From: Aquimarina sediminis
Lineage (GTDB): Bacteria > Bacteroidota > Bacteroidia > Flavobacteriales > Flavobacteriaceae
DNA: 64,000 nt
Reading direction: 5' to 3'
Assembly (NCBI RefSeq): GCF_002895435.1
Contig: NZ_POYJ01000003.1
Location: 433,645 to 497,644, forward strand
Shown: positions 9,774 through 20,115 of the stretch, piece by piece
Layout: each line of letters begins with the position of its first letter
How positions within the stretch are numbered: position 1 is the stretch's first letter
The notes under the pieces: model-generated
What the model saw: only the letters and a program-made list of their open reading frames with translations
Databases searched by the model: none
Told to the model about the DNA's origin: nothing
Position numbers and translations under genes: made by a program

Positions 9774-9802
9774 CCTAACATTGGTTTTGTTAGGTTTTTT
9801 TT
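9774..9802 (+). terminator. Intrinsic terminator with no obvious upstream gene
   Basis: A 7-bp stem (cctaaca/tgttagg) with a 7-base loop is followed by a run of eight T. There is no rightward gene upstream, which suggests a short untranslated transcript or a remnant. Confidence 0.55.
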
Positions 9803-10272
9803 AACATTAATGATTTTTGTCGATTAATTTTGAATATTAACGATAAATGGTAAATCACATGTTGGCTTGATTTATAGCCAAGATAAAAAATGTCATTAGA
9901 GTAAAATGAGAACATGATTTCTGAATTCTCAATGGATAAATATTCCTTTTTATGAGTATTAGAGGAAAAAATAGGAAAGTGTAAGATTAGAGATCTTGTA
10001 ACAAATTAGTAATGGTACTTATAGTAATCATTGTTAATATAGAACAATTGTTACTAGATCATTAATAAAATAATCAAAAGAGGTATCAAATTCTCTATTT
10101 ATAATAAAAATGAATATTCTTTAAAATAAGCTTTTTGATGTTAAAAGGTATGATTTAGTCAGCTTAAAGCACAATTGGGGTGTGATTTATGTTAATTTAA
10201 TATTAAACCAAAACCATGAAAGCAGATAACCTCGTGTCTTAATATAAATGTTATTAGAAGTGGGGTCACGAT

Positions 10273-10422
10273 TTATTCTAAAGGTAGAATGTTTTCAAGT
10301 TCTTCAGCAGGGTATTTGCAAGAGTTGTTTACACACAAATAGATCAAAGTTTTGTCTTTAGCAAATCTGTTTTGAGCAATACTCTGTTAGAGTCAAATAT
10401 ATCACGTGCAACCAGTACTGTT
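10273..10422 (-). pseudogene. C-terminal fragment resembling thioredoxin-domain (YyaL/DUF255) protein
   Basis: Read leftward, the frame ending at 10273 encodes QNRFAKDKTLIYLCVNN, then SCKYPAEELENILPLE and a stop. This matches the way YyaL/DUF255 thioredoxin-domain proteins end (a run such as LL.NRF..DKTL.Y.C.N..CK.P). One frame away, immediately upstream, TVLVARDIFDSNRVLL continues the expected sequence, so at least one frameshift is present. Nothing of the other roughly 600 residues is visible; the dodecin gene begins 150 bases upstream. The call rests on remembered family patterns, not on an alignment. Confidence 0.45.
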
Positions 10423-10513
10423 GCATAGAAGCATCATCTTGGCATGAACACTTCGCGAATAGTAATGATAGTATAATGGTATATGAATATTTTACCAGAG
10501 TAATCTTTAAAAA

Positions 10514-10552
10514 TATAAAAAGCATCCTGAATTTTTCAGGATGCTTTTTATA
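10514..10552. terminator. Bidirectional intrinsic terminator downstream of dodecin
   Basis: A perfect 17-bp inverted repeat (tataaaaagcatcctga and its complement) surrounds a 5-base loop, with A/T tracts inside the stem base. It lies 18 bases after the dodecin stop codon in the leftward direction. Confidence 0.88.
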
Positions 10553-10569
10553 AATACGAAGTAAAACAA

Positions 10570-10770
10570 TTATTTTACTTCAAAAGAGATTTTTAGGTTT
10601 ACTCTAAATTCTGATACTTCATCATCCTTAACTACCACACTCTGATCAACGATATATGCTGATTTAATGTTTTTTACTGATTTGCTTGCTTGCTTTACAG
10701 CATTTTTAGTAGCATCTTCCCAGCTTTTTTCAGAGTTAGCTAATACTTCAATAACTTTAATAATTGCCAT
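10570..10770 (-). CDS. Dodecin family flavin-binding protein
   Basis: This 66-residue protein has the dodecin pattern: a short strand (AIIKVIEVLANSEKSWEDA), one helix (TKNAVKQASKSVKNIKSA) and two strands ending RVNLKISFEVK. Dodecins assemble as hollow dodecamers that store flavins or related cofactors in the cytoplasm. The tryptophan in SEKSWEDA is at the position that stacks on flavin in this family. It is a single gene with its own terminator. Confidence 0.9.
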   Translation of the reverse strand: MAIIKVIEVLANSEKSWEDATKNAVKQASKSVKNIKSAYIVDQSVVVKDDEVSEFRVNLKISFEVK

Positions 10771-10936
10771 TTTGTGAGTTTTTAGATTAATTTTTTTAAA
10801 GAGTCTCTAAGATACAATAAACAGCTGCTTTTTTGAAGAAATTGAGAGTGTTATTTTTGAAGATTTATCGATATAATTATCAATTTATCGTTAAAAGGAC
10901 TATTGGGTAAAACTATGGTATTCTAACAAAAAAACA

Positions 10937-11320
10937 TTATTCTGCTCCAATTAATTCTTTATATCCATTTGCATTTAATAGGACATTAATTTCGTCAGGA
11001 TTAGAGATTTCTATTTTGGCTAACCAACCTTCATTATATGGGTCAGTGTTTACAGTTTCTGGATTAGACTCCAGAGTCTCATTAATTTCAATAACTGTTC
11101 CTGATAGTGGCATAAAAATATCAGAAACAGTTTTTACTGCTTCAATAGATCCCATTACTTCACCTTCACTAAGTTCTTCGTCTAGAGACTCTAATTCTAC
11201 ATAGACGATATCTCCTAATTCACCTTGTGCAAAATCGGTAATCCCAACATAGGCAATATTATCTTCTATTCTGATCCATTCATGATCTTTACTATATTTT
11301 AATTCTTGTGGTACGTTCAT
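10937..11320 (-). CDS. gcvH: Glycine cleavage system H protein
   Basis: The 127-residue lipoyl carrier has its lipoylated lysine in GSIEAVKTVSD (K63) and the N-terminal DHEWIRIEDNIAYVGITDFAQ typical of GcvH. It shuttles the aminomethyl group between GcvP, GcvT and the L protein. It is the last gene of the leftward glyA-gcvP-gcvT-gcvH operon and starts 4 bases after gcvT ends. The L protein (dihydrolipoamide dehydrogenase) is not in the window. Confidence 0.97.
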   Translation of the reverse strand: MNVPQELKYSKDHEWIRIEDNIAYVGITDFAQGELGDIVYVELESLDEELSEGEVMGSIEAVKTVSDIFMPLSGTVIEINETLESNPETVNTDPYNEGWLAKIEISNPDEINVLLNANGYKELIGAE

Positions 11321-11324
11321 GATA

Positions 11325-12419
11325 TTACTTTTTTATAAATGGAGTTTTTTTAACAATTGCTTTTATTTTCTTATTACGAATTTCGATAAAAATAGAGCTG
11401 TCAACCTTGGCATGAGGGATGGTTACATACCCAAGACCTATTCCTTTCTCGAGTATAGGAGATTGACTTCCAGAAGTTACTTTTCCGATAGCTTCGTTAC
11501 TTTTGTTGTATATTGTGTATCCAGCCCTTGGAATACCTCTTTCTAGCATTTCGAAGCCAATTAGTTTCCGAGTAATTCCTTCTACTTTTTGTTGTTGTAG
11601 CGCTTTAGAATTAATAAATGGTTTAGAGAATTTTGTAATCCAACCTAGTCCTGCTTCTAGTGGAGAGGTAGTGTCGTCAATGTCATTTCCATAAAGGCAA
11701 AATCCCATTTCTAATCTCAGTGTATCTCTGGCGCCAAGTCCTATGGGTTGGATGTTTTCTTCTTGTCCGGCTTCAATAATGGCATCCCAAAGTTTTTCTG
11801 CCCCGGTATTTGGTACATAAAGTTCAAAGCCTCCTGCTCCTGTATATCCTGTAGCAGAGATGATTACATCTTGTATCCCGCCAATTTCACCAATTTCAAA
11901 AGTGTAATATGGGATGTCGTCTAATGTTACTTTGGTAAGTTTTTGTAGCACTTTACTGGCTAAAGGACCTTGTACTGCAAAAAGTGATATCTCATTAGAA
12001 TGGTCAATCATTTCTACATTTTCTGTATTGTGACTTTTTATCCAGTTCCAATCTTTTTCAATATTAGAAGCGTTAACAACCAGAAGATATTCTTCTTCTC
12101 CTAATTGATAGATAATAAGATCGTCAACGACTCCTCCTTTATCATTTGGCATACAGGAGTATTGAGCTTTTCCGATGGTTAGTTTTGAGGCATCATTACT
12201 ACTTATTTTTTGAATTAAGTCTAATGCTTTTGGACCTCTCAGGATAAATTCACCCATATGAGATACATCAAATATACCTACAGCATCTCTAACGGCTTTG
12301 TGTTCTTTTACAACAGAGGTGTATTGAAGAGGCATTAGGTATCCGGCAAAAGAAACCATTTTTGCACCTAATTCCTGATGTTTAGCTTCGAGAGCTACAC
12401 TAATTAAATCTGTTTCCAT
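11325..12419 (-). CDS. gcvT: Glycine cleavage system T protein, aminomethyltransferase
   Basis: The 364-residue protein shows the GcvT landmarks [34 protein letters not shown] and [20 protein letters not shown]. It transfers the aminomethyl carbon from H-protein to tetrahydrofolate, releasing ammonia. It lies 2 bases downstream of gcvP and 4 bases upstream of gcvH, so the three are almost certainly one transcript. Confidence 0.97.
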   Translation of the reverse strand: METDLISVALEAKHQELGAKMVSFAGYLMPLQYTSVVKEHKAVRDAVGIFDVSHMGEFILRGPKALDLIQKISSNDASKLTIGKAQYSCMPNDKGGVVDDLIIYQLGEEEYLLVVNASNIEKDWNWIKSHNTENVEMIDHSNEISLFAVQGPLASKVLQKLTKVTLDDIPYYTFEIGEIGGIQDVIISATGYTGAGGFELYVPNTGAEKLWDAIIEAGQEENIQPIGLGARDTLRLEMGFCLYGNDIDDTTSPLEAGLGWITKFSKPFINSKALQQQKVEGITRKLIGFEMLERGIPRAGYTIYNKSNEAIGKVTSGSQSPILEKGIGLGYVTIPHAKVDSSIFIEIRNKKIKAIVKKTPFIKK

Positions 12420-12421
12420 AT

Positions 12422-15328
12422 TTAGTTTATAGTTATTTCAGTGTTTTTTATAAGTTCTTCTTCATATGCTGAAACAGGTAGACAGGTACACATTAAATTT
12501 CTGTCTCCATGTGCATCATTTACACGACCTACACTTGGCCAGAATTTATTGTTTTTTATATGAGGCAAAGGGAATGCTGCTTTGGTTCTGGAATAGGGCA
12601 TATCCCAGTTGTCCTGAGCAATGTACTCCATAGTATGAGGTGCATTTTTTAAAACATTATCCACTCTCGAAGCAATTCCGTCTTCTATTTCTCTAATCTC
12701 ATTTCTGATACTAATCATAGCATCTATGAACCGATCTAATTCTTCTATGCTTTCGCTTTCTGTAGGTTCTATCATAATCGTTCCTGCCACTGGAAATGAT
12801 ACCGTTGGAGCATGAAAACCGTAGTCCATAAGTCTTTTGGCAATATCAGTTACTGTGATATCTTCTTCTTTAAAGGCTCTACAGTCAATTATAAGTTCGT
12901 GTGCATTTCGACCATTTTCTCCTGTAAATAGAATAGGGTAGTGGTCTACTATTCGTTCTTTGATATAATTAGCATTTAGAATTGCTGTTTCTGTAGCAGA
13001 GGTTAATCCTTCACTTCCCATTAAAGCAATATATGCATAGGAAATAGAAAGAATACTAGCGCTACCCCAAGGTGCCGCAGAGATAGCGGCTATTGGCTTT
13101 TCTCCTCCTGCATTTTTTACTACAGCATTACCGGGTATAAATGGAGCAAGTTCTTTACTTACTGCAATTGGTCCCATACCAGGACCACCACCTCCATGTG
13201 GTATGCAAAAGGTTTTATGAAGGTTGAGATGGCATACATCTGCCCCAATAATCTCAGGGCTTGTTAGACCTACTTGTGCATTTAGGTTTGCTCCATCCAG
13301 ATACACTTTACCTCCATTGGTATGGATAATTTCACAAGCTTCCTTTATATTTTCTTCAAAAACACCATGAGTAGAAGGGTAGGTGACCATCAATGCCATA
13401 AGGTTGTCCTTATATTCTTCTGCTTTATTACGTAGGTCATCAATATCAATATCTCCATTTTCTTTACAGGCAACAATAATGACTTTTTGCCCAGCCATAA
13501 TAGCACTTGCCGGATTAGTACCATGTGCAGATGAAGGAATAAGCGTTACATTTCTATGAGATTGGTTATTATCTTCAAAATATGCTTTTATAACCATTAA
13601 ACCCGCAAGTTCTCCCTGAGCGCCACTATTTGGTTGTAGAGAGGTGGTATATAAACCTGTGATTTCTGCAAGCCATTCGGCTAGTTGTTCAAACATTTGA
13701 TGATATCCCTTTGCTTGGTCTGTGGGTACAAAAGGATGTATGTTTGCTAATTCATCCCATGATAATGGGATCATTTCTGTTGTGGCATTAAGCTTCATAG
13801 TGCATGAACCTAATGCGATCATAGAATGAACCAATGAAAGGTCTTTGTTTTCTAATCTTTTTAGGTACCTGAGTATTTCATGTTCTGTCTGATAAGAATT
13901 AAATACCGGATGCTCTAAATAAGAAGCTGTTCTTTGTAAAGAAGGCGGAATGACAGAGTCATCAATTTTCCAATCAGTTATTTTTATTACTTGGTTTTTT
14001 GCAATGGCAAAAATCTCGATAATGTCTTCGAGATCTGTTATAGTAGTTTTTTCATGTAGTGATATACCAATATGATTATCGTCAAAATACCTGAAATTAA
14101 TTTCTTTATCCAGGGCTAATTTTTTGATACTTTCTTTATTTTCTACTTCGATTTTTAAAGTGTCAAAAAAGTACTTATTGGTTTGCGTGTATCCTAGTTT
14201 TTTTAACTCTTTATTAAGTTTGGAAGTGGATAGGTGAATTCGATTTGCAATTTTGTACAAACCATCTTTTCCATGATAAACAGCATACATTCCCGCCATT
14301 ACGGCTAGTAATACTTGTGCAGTACAAATGTTTGAGGTTGCTTTTTCTCGTTTGATATGTTGCTCTCGGGTCTGAAGTGCCATTCGATAGGCTGGTTGAC
14401 CGTTGCTATCTTCTGTTACTCCTATAATTCTTCCTGGAATATGACGTTTATATGCTTCTTTGGTAGCAAAATAGGCGGCATGTGGTCCTCCGTAGCCTAG
14501 GGGGACTCCAAATCTTTGTGATGTACCTACTACTACGTCAGCTCCCATTTCACCAGGAGAAGTAATATGTGTTAACGCCATTAGGTCAGATGCCACAGCA
14601 ATTTTGACATCATGTTTTTGTGCTTCTGTAATAAATGGTGAAGGGTCCGTAATCGCTCCTTCGCTATCTGGATATTGGAGCAGTATTCCAAAAAGTTTTG
14701 GGTCTGAAATGTCAAGCGTAGCGATGTCCCCAACTATTATATTAATACCAATGGGTTTTGCACGACCTATGATTAGCTCTATAGTGTGAGGAAATGTCTT
14801 TTTGTCTATAAAAAACGTATCTGCTTTCTTTTTTGTTCTGCTTTTTACCCGATATAAAAGAGACATTGCTTCTGCCGCAGCTGTAGCTTCATCCAGAAGA
14901 GAAGCATTGGCAAGTTCCATCCCGGTAAGATCGGTAATCATTGTCTGGAAATTAATCAAAGCTTCTAATCTACCTTGTGCAATCTCTGCCTGATATGGGG
15001 TGTACGCTGTGTACCATGCTGGATTTTCAAGGATATTTCTTTGAATTACAGGAGGTACAATACAATCGTGATATCCCATCCCAATAAAAGAACGAAATGT
15101 TTTATTGCTTCCCATCATAGCTTTGAAGTTGGTTAAAAACTCCAATTCTGTTTGTGATGCAGGTAAATCCAGAGATTTTTTAGAACGAATATTTTTTGGA
15201 ATGGTCTCATCGATTAATTGAGATAGCGATGAAGCTCCAATTACATTTAGTATTTGATTAATTTCCCTTTTGCCGGGTCCTATATGTCTCGGTAGAAATT
15301 CTTGTTTAAGAGTGCTTAGATCTTTCAT
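12422..15328 (-). CDS. gcvP: Glycine dehydrogenase (decarboxylating), P protein
   Basis: The 968-residue single-chain P protein is full length for the fused (P1+P2) form. It contains the N-terminal [21 protein letters not shown] and the PLP-binding lysine in [16 protein letters not shown] near residue 705. It decarboxylates glycine using pyridoxal phosphate and passes the aminomethyl group to GcvH. It follows glyA by 21 bases and precedes gcvT by 2 bases on the leftward strand. Confidence 0.97.
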   Translation of the reverse strand: MKDLSTLKQEFLPRHIGPGKREINQILNVIGASSLSQLIDETIPKNIRSKKSLDLPASQTELEFLTNFKAMMGSNKTFRSFIGMGYHDCIVPPVIQRNILENPAWYTAYTPYQAEIAQGRLEALINFQTMITDLTGMELANASLLDEATAAAEAMSLLYRVKSRTKKKADTFFIDKKTFPHTIELIIGRAKPIGINIIVGDIATLDISDPKLFGILLQYPDSEGAITDPSPFITEAQKHDVKIAVASDLMALTHITSPGEMGADVVVGTSQRFGVPLGYGGPHAAYFATKEAYKRHIPGRIIGVTEDSNGQPAYRMALQTREQHIKREKATSNICTAQVLLAVMAGMYAVYHGKDGLYKIANRIHLSTSKLNKELKKLGYTQTNKYFFDTLKIEVENKESIKKLALDKEINFRYFDDNHIGISLHEKTTITDLEDIIEIFAIAKNQVIKITDWKIDDSVIPPSLQRTASYLEHPVFNSYQTEHEILRYLKRLENKDLSLVHSMIALGSCTMKLNATTEMIPLSWDELANIHPFVPTDQAKGYHQMFEQLAEWLAEITGLYTTSLQPNSGAQGELAGLMVIKAYFEDNNQSHRNVTLIPSSAHGTNPASAIMAGQKVIIVACKENGDIDIDDLRNKAEEYKDNLMALMVTYPSTHGVFEENIKEACEIIHTNGGKVYLDGANLNAQVGLTSPEIIGADVCHLNLHKTFCIPHGGGGPGMGPIAVSKELAPFIPGNAVVKNAGGEKPIAAISAAPWGSASILSISYAYIALMGSEGLTSATETAILNANYIKERIVDHYPILFTGENGRNAHELIIDCRAFKEEDITVTDIAKRLMDYGFHAPTVSFPVAGTIMIEPTESESIEELDRFIDAMISIRNEIREIEDGIASRVDNVLKNAPHTMEYIAQDNWDMPYSRTKAAFPLPHIKNNKFWPSVGRVNDAHGDRNLMCTCLPVSAYEEELIKNTEITIN

Positions 15329-15349
15329 AATAGTACTATCCGTTAGCTT

Positions 15350-16630
15350 TTATTTATACAATGGGAAATTTTTCATCCAATTATTTACTTCATTTTTGAT
15401 AGATGCAATTTTTGTGTCATTATCATGATTAGATAATACCTCGTCTATAAAGCCAACCATAGTATGCATGTCGCTTTCTTTCATTCCTCTGGTTGTGATT
15501 GCAGATGTTCCCAGTCGCATTCCTGATGTTACGAACGGAGATTTGTCATCAAAAGGAACCATGTTTTTGTTGATCGTAATGTCTGCTTTAATCAAAGTGT
15601 TTTCAGCTAGTTTTCCAGTAAGGTTTTTGGATCTAAGATCAATAAGCGCCATATGATTATCGGTTCCGTTAGAAATGATATTATATCCTCTATCCATTAG
15701 TGCAGTACACATGGCTTTGGCATTTTTGGCTACTTGTTCTACATATACTCCGTAGTTATCGGTTAGTGCTTCGCCAAAAGCAACGGCTTTTGCTGCTATT
15801 ACATGTTCTAATGGACCTCCTTGTGTTCCAGGAAAAACACCCATATCCAATATGTTGGACATCATTTTGAGATCACCTTTTTTGGTAGTATGCCCCCATG
15901 GATTTTCAAAATTTTCACCCATCATGATCATTCCTCCCCTAGGACCTCTTAATGTTTTATGTGTAGTGGTGGTTACTATATGACAATGTTGTAAAGGGTC
16001 ATTTAGTAAGCCTTTAGCGATTAACCCGGCAGGGTGGGAGATATCTGCCAAAAGCAATGCTCCTACCTGATCTGCGATAGCTCTTAACCGCTCGTAATCC
16101 CAATCACGACTATATGCAGAAGCTCCACATACAATTAGTTTTGGTTTTTCTCTTTCGGCTGTTTCGGCGACAGTATCCCAGTTGATAAGACCAGTCTCTT
16201 GCTCTACTCCATAAAAACTGGGCTGATAAAGTTTGCCAGAAAAATTGACTGGAGATCCGTGAGTGAGGTGACCGCCATGAGATAAGTCGAAACCTAATAT
16301 TTTATCACCGGCATTAAGGCATGCTAACATTACAGCGGCATTTGCTTGCGCACCTGAATGCGGCTGCACATTTACCCATTCTGCTCCAAAAAGCTTAGCT
16401 GCTCTTTCGATGGCTAAAGACTCTACTTTATCTACTACTTCGCAACCACCATAGTATCTTTTTCCAGGGAGCCCTTCGGCATACTTATTGGTTAGAGAAG
16501 AACCCATAGCCGCCATAACCTGTTTGGAGGTGAAATTTTCAGAGGCAATAAGTTCTATGCCATGTTCTTGACGTTCTGTTTCTTGTGCGATTAGATTTTT
16601 TACCTCAATATCCTGAATGTCTTGTACCAT
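15350..16630 (-). CDS. glyA: Serine hydroxymethyltransferase
   Basis: The 426-residue PLP enzyme carries [15 protein letters not shown] at the N-terminus, [11 protein letters not shown], and the Schiff-base lysine in [14 protein letters not shown] near residue 228. It interconverts serine and glycine with tetrahydrofolate. As first gene of the leftward glycine cleavage operon it links serine/glycine supply directly to glycine breakdown, balancing 5,10-methylene-THF. An AraC-type regulator gene lies 230 bases upstream in the same direction. Confidence 0.97.
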   Translation of the reverse strand: MVQDIQDIEVKNLIAQETERQEHGIELIASENFTSKQVMAAMGSSLTNKYAEGLPGKRYYGGCEVVDKVESLAIERAAKLFGAEWVNVQPHSGAQANAAVMLACLNAGDKILGFDLSHGGHLTHGSPVNFSGKLYQPSFYGVEQETGLINWDTVAETAEREKPKLIVCGASAYSRDWDYERLRAIADQVGALLLADISHPAGLIAKGLLNDPLQHCHIVTTTTHKTLRGPRGGMIMMGENFENPWGHTTKKGDLKMMSNILDMGVFPGTQGGPLEHVIAAKAVAFGEALTDNYGVYVEQVAKNAKAMCTALMDRGYNIISNGTDNHMALIDLRSKNLTGKLAENTLIKADITINKNMVPFDDKSPFVTSGMRLGTSAITTRGMKESDMHTMVGFIDEVLSNHDNDTKIASIKNEVNNWMKNFPLYK

Positions 16631-16860
16631 ATTTTCTGTTTTTAGAATAGTATGCTTACTACGTGTTGATGTACCCTTTTAAGGTTGATTTAGTTTTTTG
16701 AGACATATAACTTTTCTGAATCAAAAATTACCGAATGCAAATTGTGAAGAATAAAATTGAAAAAATAGTACAAAATTGCTGTTGAATATTGACGTAGTAT
16801 TTTAGGATATAGAAGAATAACTATGGATAAATAAGATACTGCAACAGGGTAATGCGAGAG

Positions 16861-17703
16861 TTACGTTATAATTTTATTAGCAAATTGCTTGGGTGTAATG
16901 CCTATTATTTTTTTGAAGTGACGAGTAAAATGACTCTGGTCAAAAAAACCTGATTGATATGCTACTTCTGTAGCAGATAGTTTTTTTGTTAATAATTTTT
17001 TTGCTTTTTCGATTCTAAGATTTACCAGATATTGATGTGGAGGAAGCTGATAATGTTGCTTAAAAGATTTAATCAACCCGTATTTTGAGATTCCGGTTAA
17101 ATTAGAAAGATCATTTGTAGAAACTTCTTCTAGGTAATGATTGTGTAAATACTCTTTGATTTGTTTTGCTGCAATAAATTTTTCCGAAACAGGCTCACTG
17201 TGTTTTTCGGTGTAAGCATACTTTCGGATAAGCTCTTTAAGAAAATCCATAAGCAGGTGTTCTGACTTTGGATTATGCTGATTATGGATAAGGTTTGGGA
17301 ATACATTCTTCCCTTTTTTGAATAGTACTTTGTTGTTGATGATATTTTCTTTGAAAACAGGTAATTCTATAGGGAGGTTTAAACTATCCATTGCTTTTTT
17401 CATAATCTCTATTGGAATATACATAGTAAGAAAATTCCAAGGAGAATTATTTACTGGTTTTCCAGTGTGTACTTCATACGGATTAAAAATAAGGATAGAT
17501 CCAGTAGATAGAATGAAATTTGACGAATCATTAGAGTAATCCCCGACACCATAATCCATAAAAATAATTGTATAGCTTTCATGAAAATGAGGCTTAAACT
17601 GATGTGAAGTAAAAGACCCTTTAAACAACTCTAGATTATCGAGAGTATTATTTATAAAATGCTGGACATGATTATGTTTGTTTTTGTCATGCATTATCTC
17701 CAA
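16861..17703 (-). CDS. AraC family transcriptional regulator
   Basis: The 280-residue protein has an N-terminal cupin sensor domain (HQFKPHFHESYTIIFMDYG..., about residues 30-120) and a C-terminal double helix-turn-helix (about 178-278), including LSNLTGISKYGLIKSFKQHY and SGFFDQSHFTRHFKKIIGITP. The start at 17703 is used; a second ATG three codons later is equally possible. It is read toward glyA but separated by 230 bases, so control of the glycine operon is possible but not shown. Confidence 0.9.
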   Translation of the reverse strand: MEIMHDKNKHNHVQHFINNTLDNLELFKGSFTSHQFKPHFHESYTIIFMDYGVGDYSNDSSNFILSTGSILIFNPYEVHTGKPVNNSPWNFLTMYIPIEIMKKAMDSLNLPIELPVFKENIINNKVLFKKGKNVFPNLIHNQHNPKSEHLLMDFLKELIRKYAYTEKHSEPVSEKFIAAKQIKEYLHNHYLEEVSTNDLSNLTGISKYGLIKSFKQHYQLPPHQYLVNLRIEKAKKLLTKKLSATEVAYQSGFFDQSHFTRHFKKIIGITPKQFANKIIT

Positions 17704-17853
17704 ATTTATTTTGAACGAAGTGTTTTAGTCGTTCAAATCCCAAAAGAATATCTTTTGGGACTATTTTATAAAAGGCTAATATATATTTGTTTTATCAATT
17801 ATTTATAATGGTTGTATGAAATGTGTTAATTACGGTATAAAATATGATAAAAT

Positions 17854-18765
17854 CTATCCATTAACAGCTTCTACAGATTCTACTTTATCTTTTAGCATTT
17901 CTTTTAACATATTTTCGATTCCATTTTTTAAGGTAAATGTAGAAGAAGGGCATCCACTACAGGCTCCTTGTAGAACTACTTTTACAGCCTTGCTTTGAGG
18001 ATCATAGGAATCAAACAATATATTTCCTCCATCACTAGCCACTGCGGGTTTTATATATTCTTCTATGATATTGATAATATCTTTAGAAACATCATCAAGT
18101 TTTTCAAATGCCTCATCCGCTTGCTTTTCTACTTCTTTTTTGGCTATGGTCGCATTGGCAGATAAAACTTCTTTACCTTGCTCGAGGTAACTACGCAAAA
18201 ATTCTCTTACTTCAGAAGTGATTTCGTTCCAATCTGCCATATCGTATTTACTGATTGAAATGTAATTTTCATCGAAATAAACCTCTTTTACAAAAGGGAA
18301 ATGAAATAACTCTTGTGCCAAAGGTGACTCACCAGCATCATCAATATTTTTAAATTCATGCCCAGAGGTTACCAGTTTTTTATTAGCTACAAATTTTAAA
18401 ACTGCCGGATTGGGTGTGCTCTCTGCATAAATTGTAATTGCAACCTTTTTTGTGGCTTCGGTAGCAGTTTCATTGATAATAGGTTGACCACTATTAAGAT
18501 AGTTTTTAATTTGTTCTGCAACCTCTTCTTGTACATCAGCCCATTCAACTATGTCGTACTTGTCAATAGCAACAAAATTCTGAGCAATAAATACCCTTTT
18601 TACAAAAGGTAGATAAAATAGTTGTTGTGCTAAAGGCGCATTTTTGGCTTGATCTATATTTTCAAATTCATAACTGGTATGTTGTGTAAGAAAGTAATTT
18701 GCTTCAAACTTAACAATACCGGGATTTGAAGTAGCTTCTATTTTTATTTCAAAATTCTTTTCCAT
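17854..18765 (-). CDS. NifU/Nfu-type iron-sulfur scaffold with two Nfu N-terminal domains
   Basis: The 303-residue protein has two tandem Nfu_N domains (about residues 5-95 and 105-195). They are recognisable from the repeated patterns NPGIVKFEANYFL / NPAVLKFVANKKL and PLAQQLFYLPFVKRVFI / PLAQELFHFPFVKEVYF. A NifU C-terminal domain with the cluster-binding CSGCPSS motif near residue 267 follows. It should carry and transfer Fe-S clusters in the cytoplasm. The doubled N-domain is longer than the usual about 190-residue NfuA-like form. Confidence 0.93.
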   Translation of the reverse strand: MEKNFEIKIEATSNPGIVKFEANYFLTQHTSYEFENIDQAKNAPLAQQLFYLPFVKRVFIAQNFVAIDKYDIVEWADVQEEVAEQIKNYLNSGQPIINETATEATKKVAITIYAESTPNPAVLKFVANKKLVTSGHEFKNIDDAGESPLAQELFHFPFVKEVYFDENYISISKYDMADWNEITSEVREFLRSYLEQGKEVLSANATIAKKEVEKQADEAFEKLDDVSKDIINIIEEYIKPAVASDGGNILFDSYDPQSKAVKVVLQGACSGCPSSTFTLKNGIENMLKEMLKDKVESVEAVNG

Positions 18766-18884
18766 GAACTAATTTTTGGCAAATTTACTAAAAAGCAGTA
18801 CGATATCTGTATAGTGTATGTAATACAAATGTTTTTTAACTAATCATAGAAGAAACCTAAATCTGGTATTCTGACAAAAATTTA

Positions 18885-18892
18885 TATCTTTG
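18885..18892 (+). promoter_or_regulatory. Bacteroidota -7 element TATCTTTG
   Basis: The sequence fits the TAnnTTTG consensus of the primary sigma factor in this phylum and lies 122 bases upstream of the PorP/SprF gene. The -33 TTG is not perfect (CTG at 18863). Confidence 0.45.
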
Positions 18893-19013
18893 GAGCTATT
18901 GATAGACAATGATTTATTTTAAGAATAGTAGTGGAATCCAACAATATAAACTGTTTTTAGCAGTTTAATTAGTTTCACAAATTCTATTTAGCCCCGTAAA
19001 TGATAGAACCCAA

Positions 19014-20036
19014 ATGAACTTAAAAACATTCTATGTAGTATTTTTATTGCTAACTTCTCAACTTGTTGTTTCGCAAGAAGGAATCCCTATATATGCTGAT
19101 TATCTTTCTGATAATTTATACCTGGTACATCCCGCAATGGCTGGAGCTTCAAACGCTAACAAAGTTAGGCTTACTGCCAGAAAGCAGTGGTTTGATGTAA
19201 ATAATGCACCGAATTTACAGACGCTAAATATCAATTTTAGAACTGGTGAAAAATCTGGATTAGGAGGTATTCTGTATAAAGACGAAAATGGGAGGTTTTC
19301 GCAAACAGGGATTTATTTAACCTATGCTTATCATCTTTTGTTTTCTAGAGATAGAACTGATCTGAATATGCTGTCTTTTGGTATTAGCGGTGGTTTTATA
19401 CAATCTAATGTTGATCTGAGAGGTTTGGATGATGTTTTCGACCCAGACCCGGTTATATTAGATAGGGTTCAAAAAGATGCATATTATAATGTAGATGTAG
19501 GTTTGTCTTATAATTATTTAGAATGGTATGCCCATTTTACTGTAAAAAACATCTTGCCTACCACTCGAGATATCTTTGATAATAATACACCAATACGAGA
19601 GTCTAATAATCAACGTAGGTATGTTTTTTCTCTTGGTTATTTATTTGGTATAGGGAATACACCATGGAGTTTAGAACCGTCTATGCTATATCAGGTTACC
19701 GACCAAACTCAAGAAAGCTCTATTGATGCTAATTTAAAAGTGTATCATGATTTTGATTTTGCAACTTTATGGGGAGGGATGTCTTATAGACGTAGTCTTG
19801 ATGGGGCAGAATTCTCACAAGACGGGACTTCGGTAGAGAGTCAGCAGTTACAATATATTACTCCTTTTATAGGTATAAATTATAAGAAATGGTTAGTGGG
19901 ATATACATATAGCCACCAATCTAATTCGGTAGTGCTTAGTGATGGAGGTTTTCATCAGATTACCTTAGGGTATGACTTTGGAAAGCGAAAAGAGCGATGG
20001 GATTGTAATTGTCCTGCCGTTAATTCAAAAAATTGA
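19014..20036 (+). CDS. PorP/SprF family type IX secretion-associated outer membrane protein
   Basis: The 340-residue protein has a signal peptide (MNLKTFYVVFLLLTSQLVVSQ). It opens with the family hallmark PIYADYLSDNLYLVHPAMAGASNANKVRL, followed by repeated amphipathic beta-strands and an aromatic-rich C-terminus. PorP/SprF proteins are outer-membrane barrels linked to T9SS and gliding; SprF is needed to export the adhesin SprB. No SprB-like partner is adjacent, so this is an isolated copy. A strong terminator follows. Confidence 0.9.
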   Translation: MNLKTFYVVFLLLTSQLVVSQEGIPIYADYLSDNLYLVHPAMAGASNANKVRLTARKQWFDVNNAPNLQTLNINFRTGEKSGLGGILYKDENGRFSQTGIYLTYAYHLLFSRDRTDLNMLSFGISGGFIQSNVDLRGLDDVFDPDPVILDRVQKDAYYNVDVGLSYNYLEWYAHFTVKNILPTTRDIFDNNTPIRESNNQRRYVFSLGYLFGIGNTPWSLEPSMLYQVTDQTQESSIDANLKVYHDFDFATLWGGMSYRRSLDGAEFSQDGTSVESQQLQYITPFIGINYKKWLVGYTYSHQSNSVVLSDGGFHQITLGYDFGKRKERWDCNCPAVNSKN

Positions 20037-20058
20037 CAAAAAGAATATTGTTAAAATT

Positions 20059-20097
20059 ACACAAGTGCCTGCAACTATGCAGGCACTTGTGTTTTTA
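20059..20097 (+). terminator. Intrinsic terminator after PorP/SprF gene
   Basis: A 15-bp perfect stem (acacaagtgcctgca and its complement) with a 4-base loop is followed by five T. It also lies just beyond the stop of the convergent rhodanese gene. Confidence 0.9.
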
Positions 20098-20115
20098 AGG
20101 TTTATTTCTTATCAT

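Larger units (their letters stand above)
9517..10272. other. Long AT-rich region without a recognisable gene
   Basis: No convincing reading frame was found on either strand in these 756 bases. The stretch holds the palindrome at 9678-9694 (probable operator of the gene at 8815-9516) and a rightward hairpin terminator at 9774-9802 that serves no visible gene. The rest is AT-rich with many short stops. It may contain an untranslated RNA between about 9530 and 9800, or simply be decayed DNA. Confidence 0.6.

Noticed and set aside
16631..16860. Glycine riboswitch upstream of glyA
   Set aside because: No paired aptamer-like conserved bases or terminator hairpin were found between glyA and the AraC gene.
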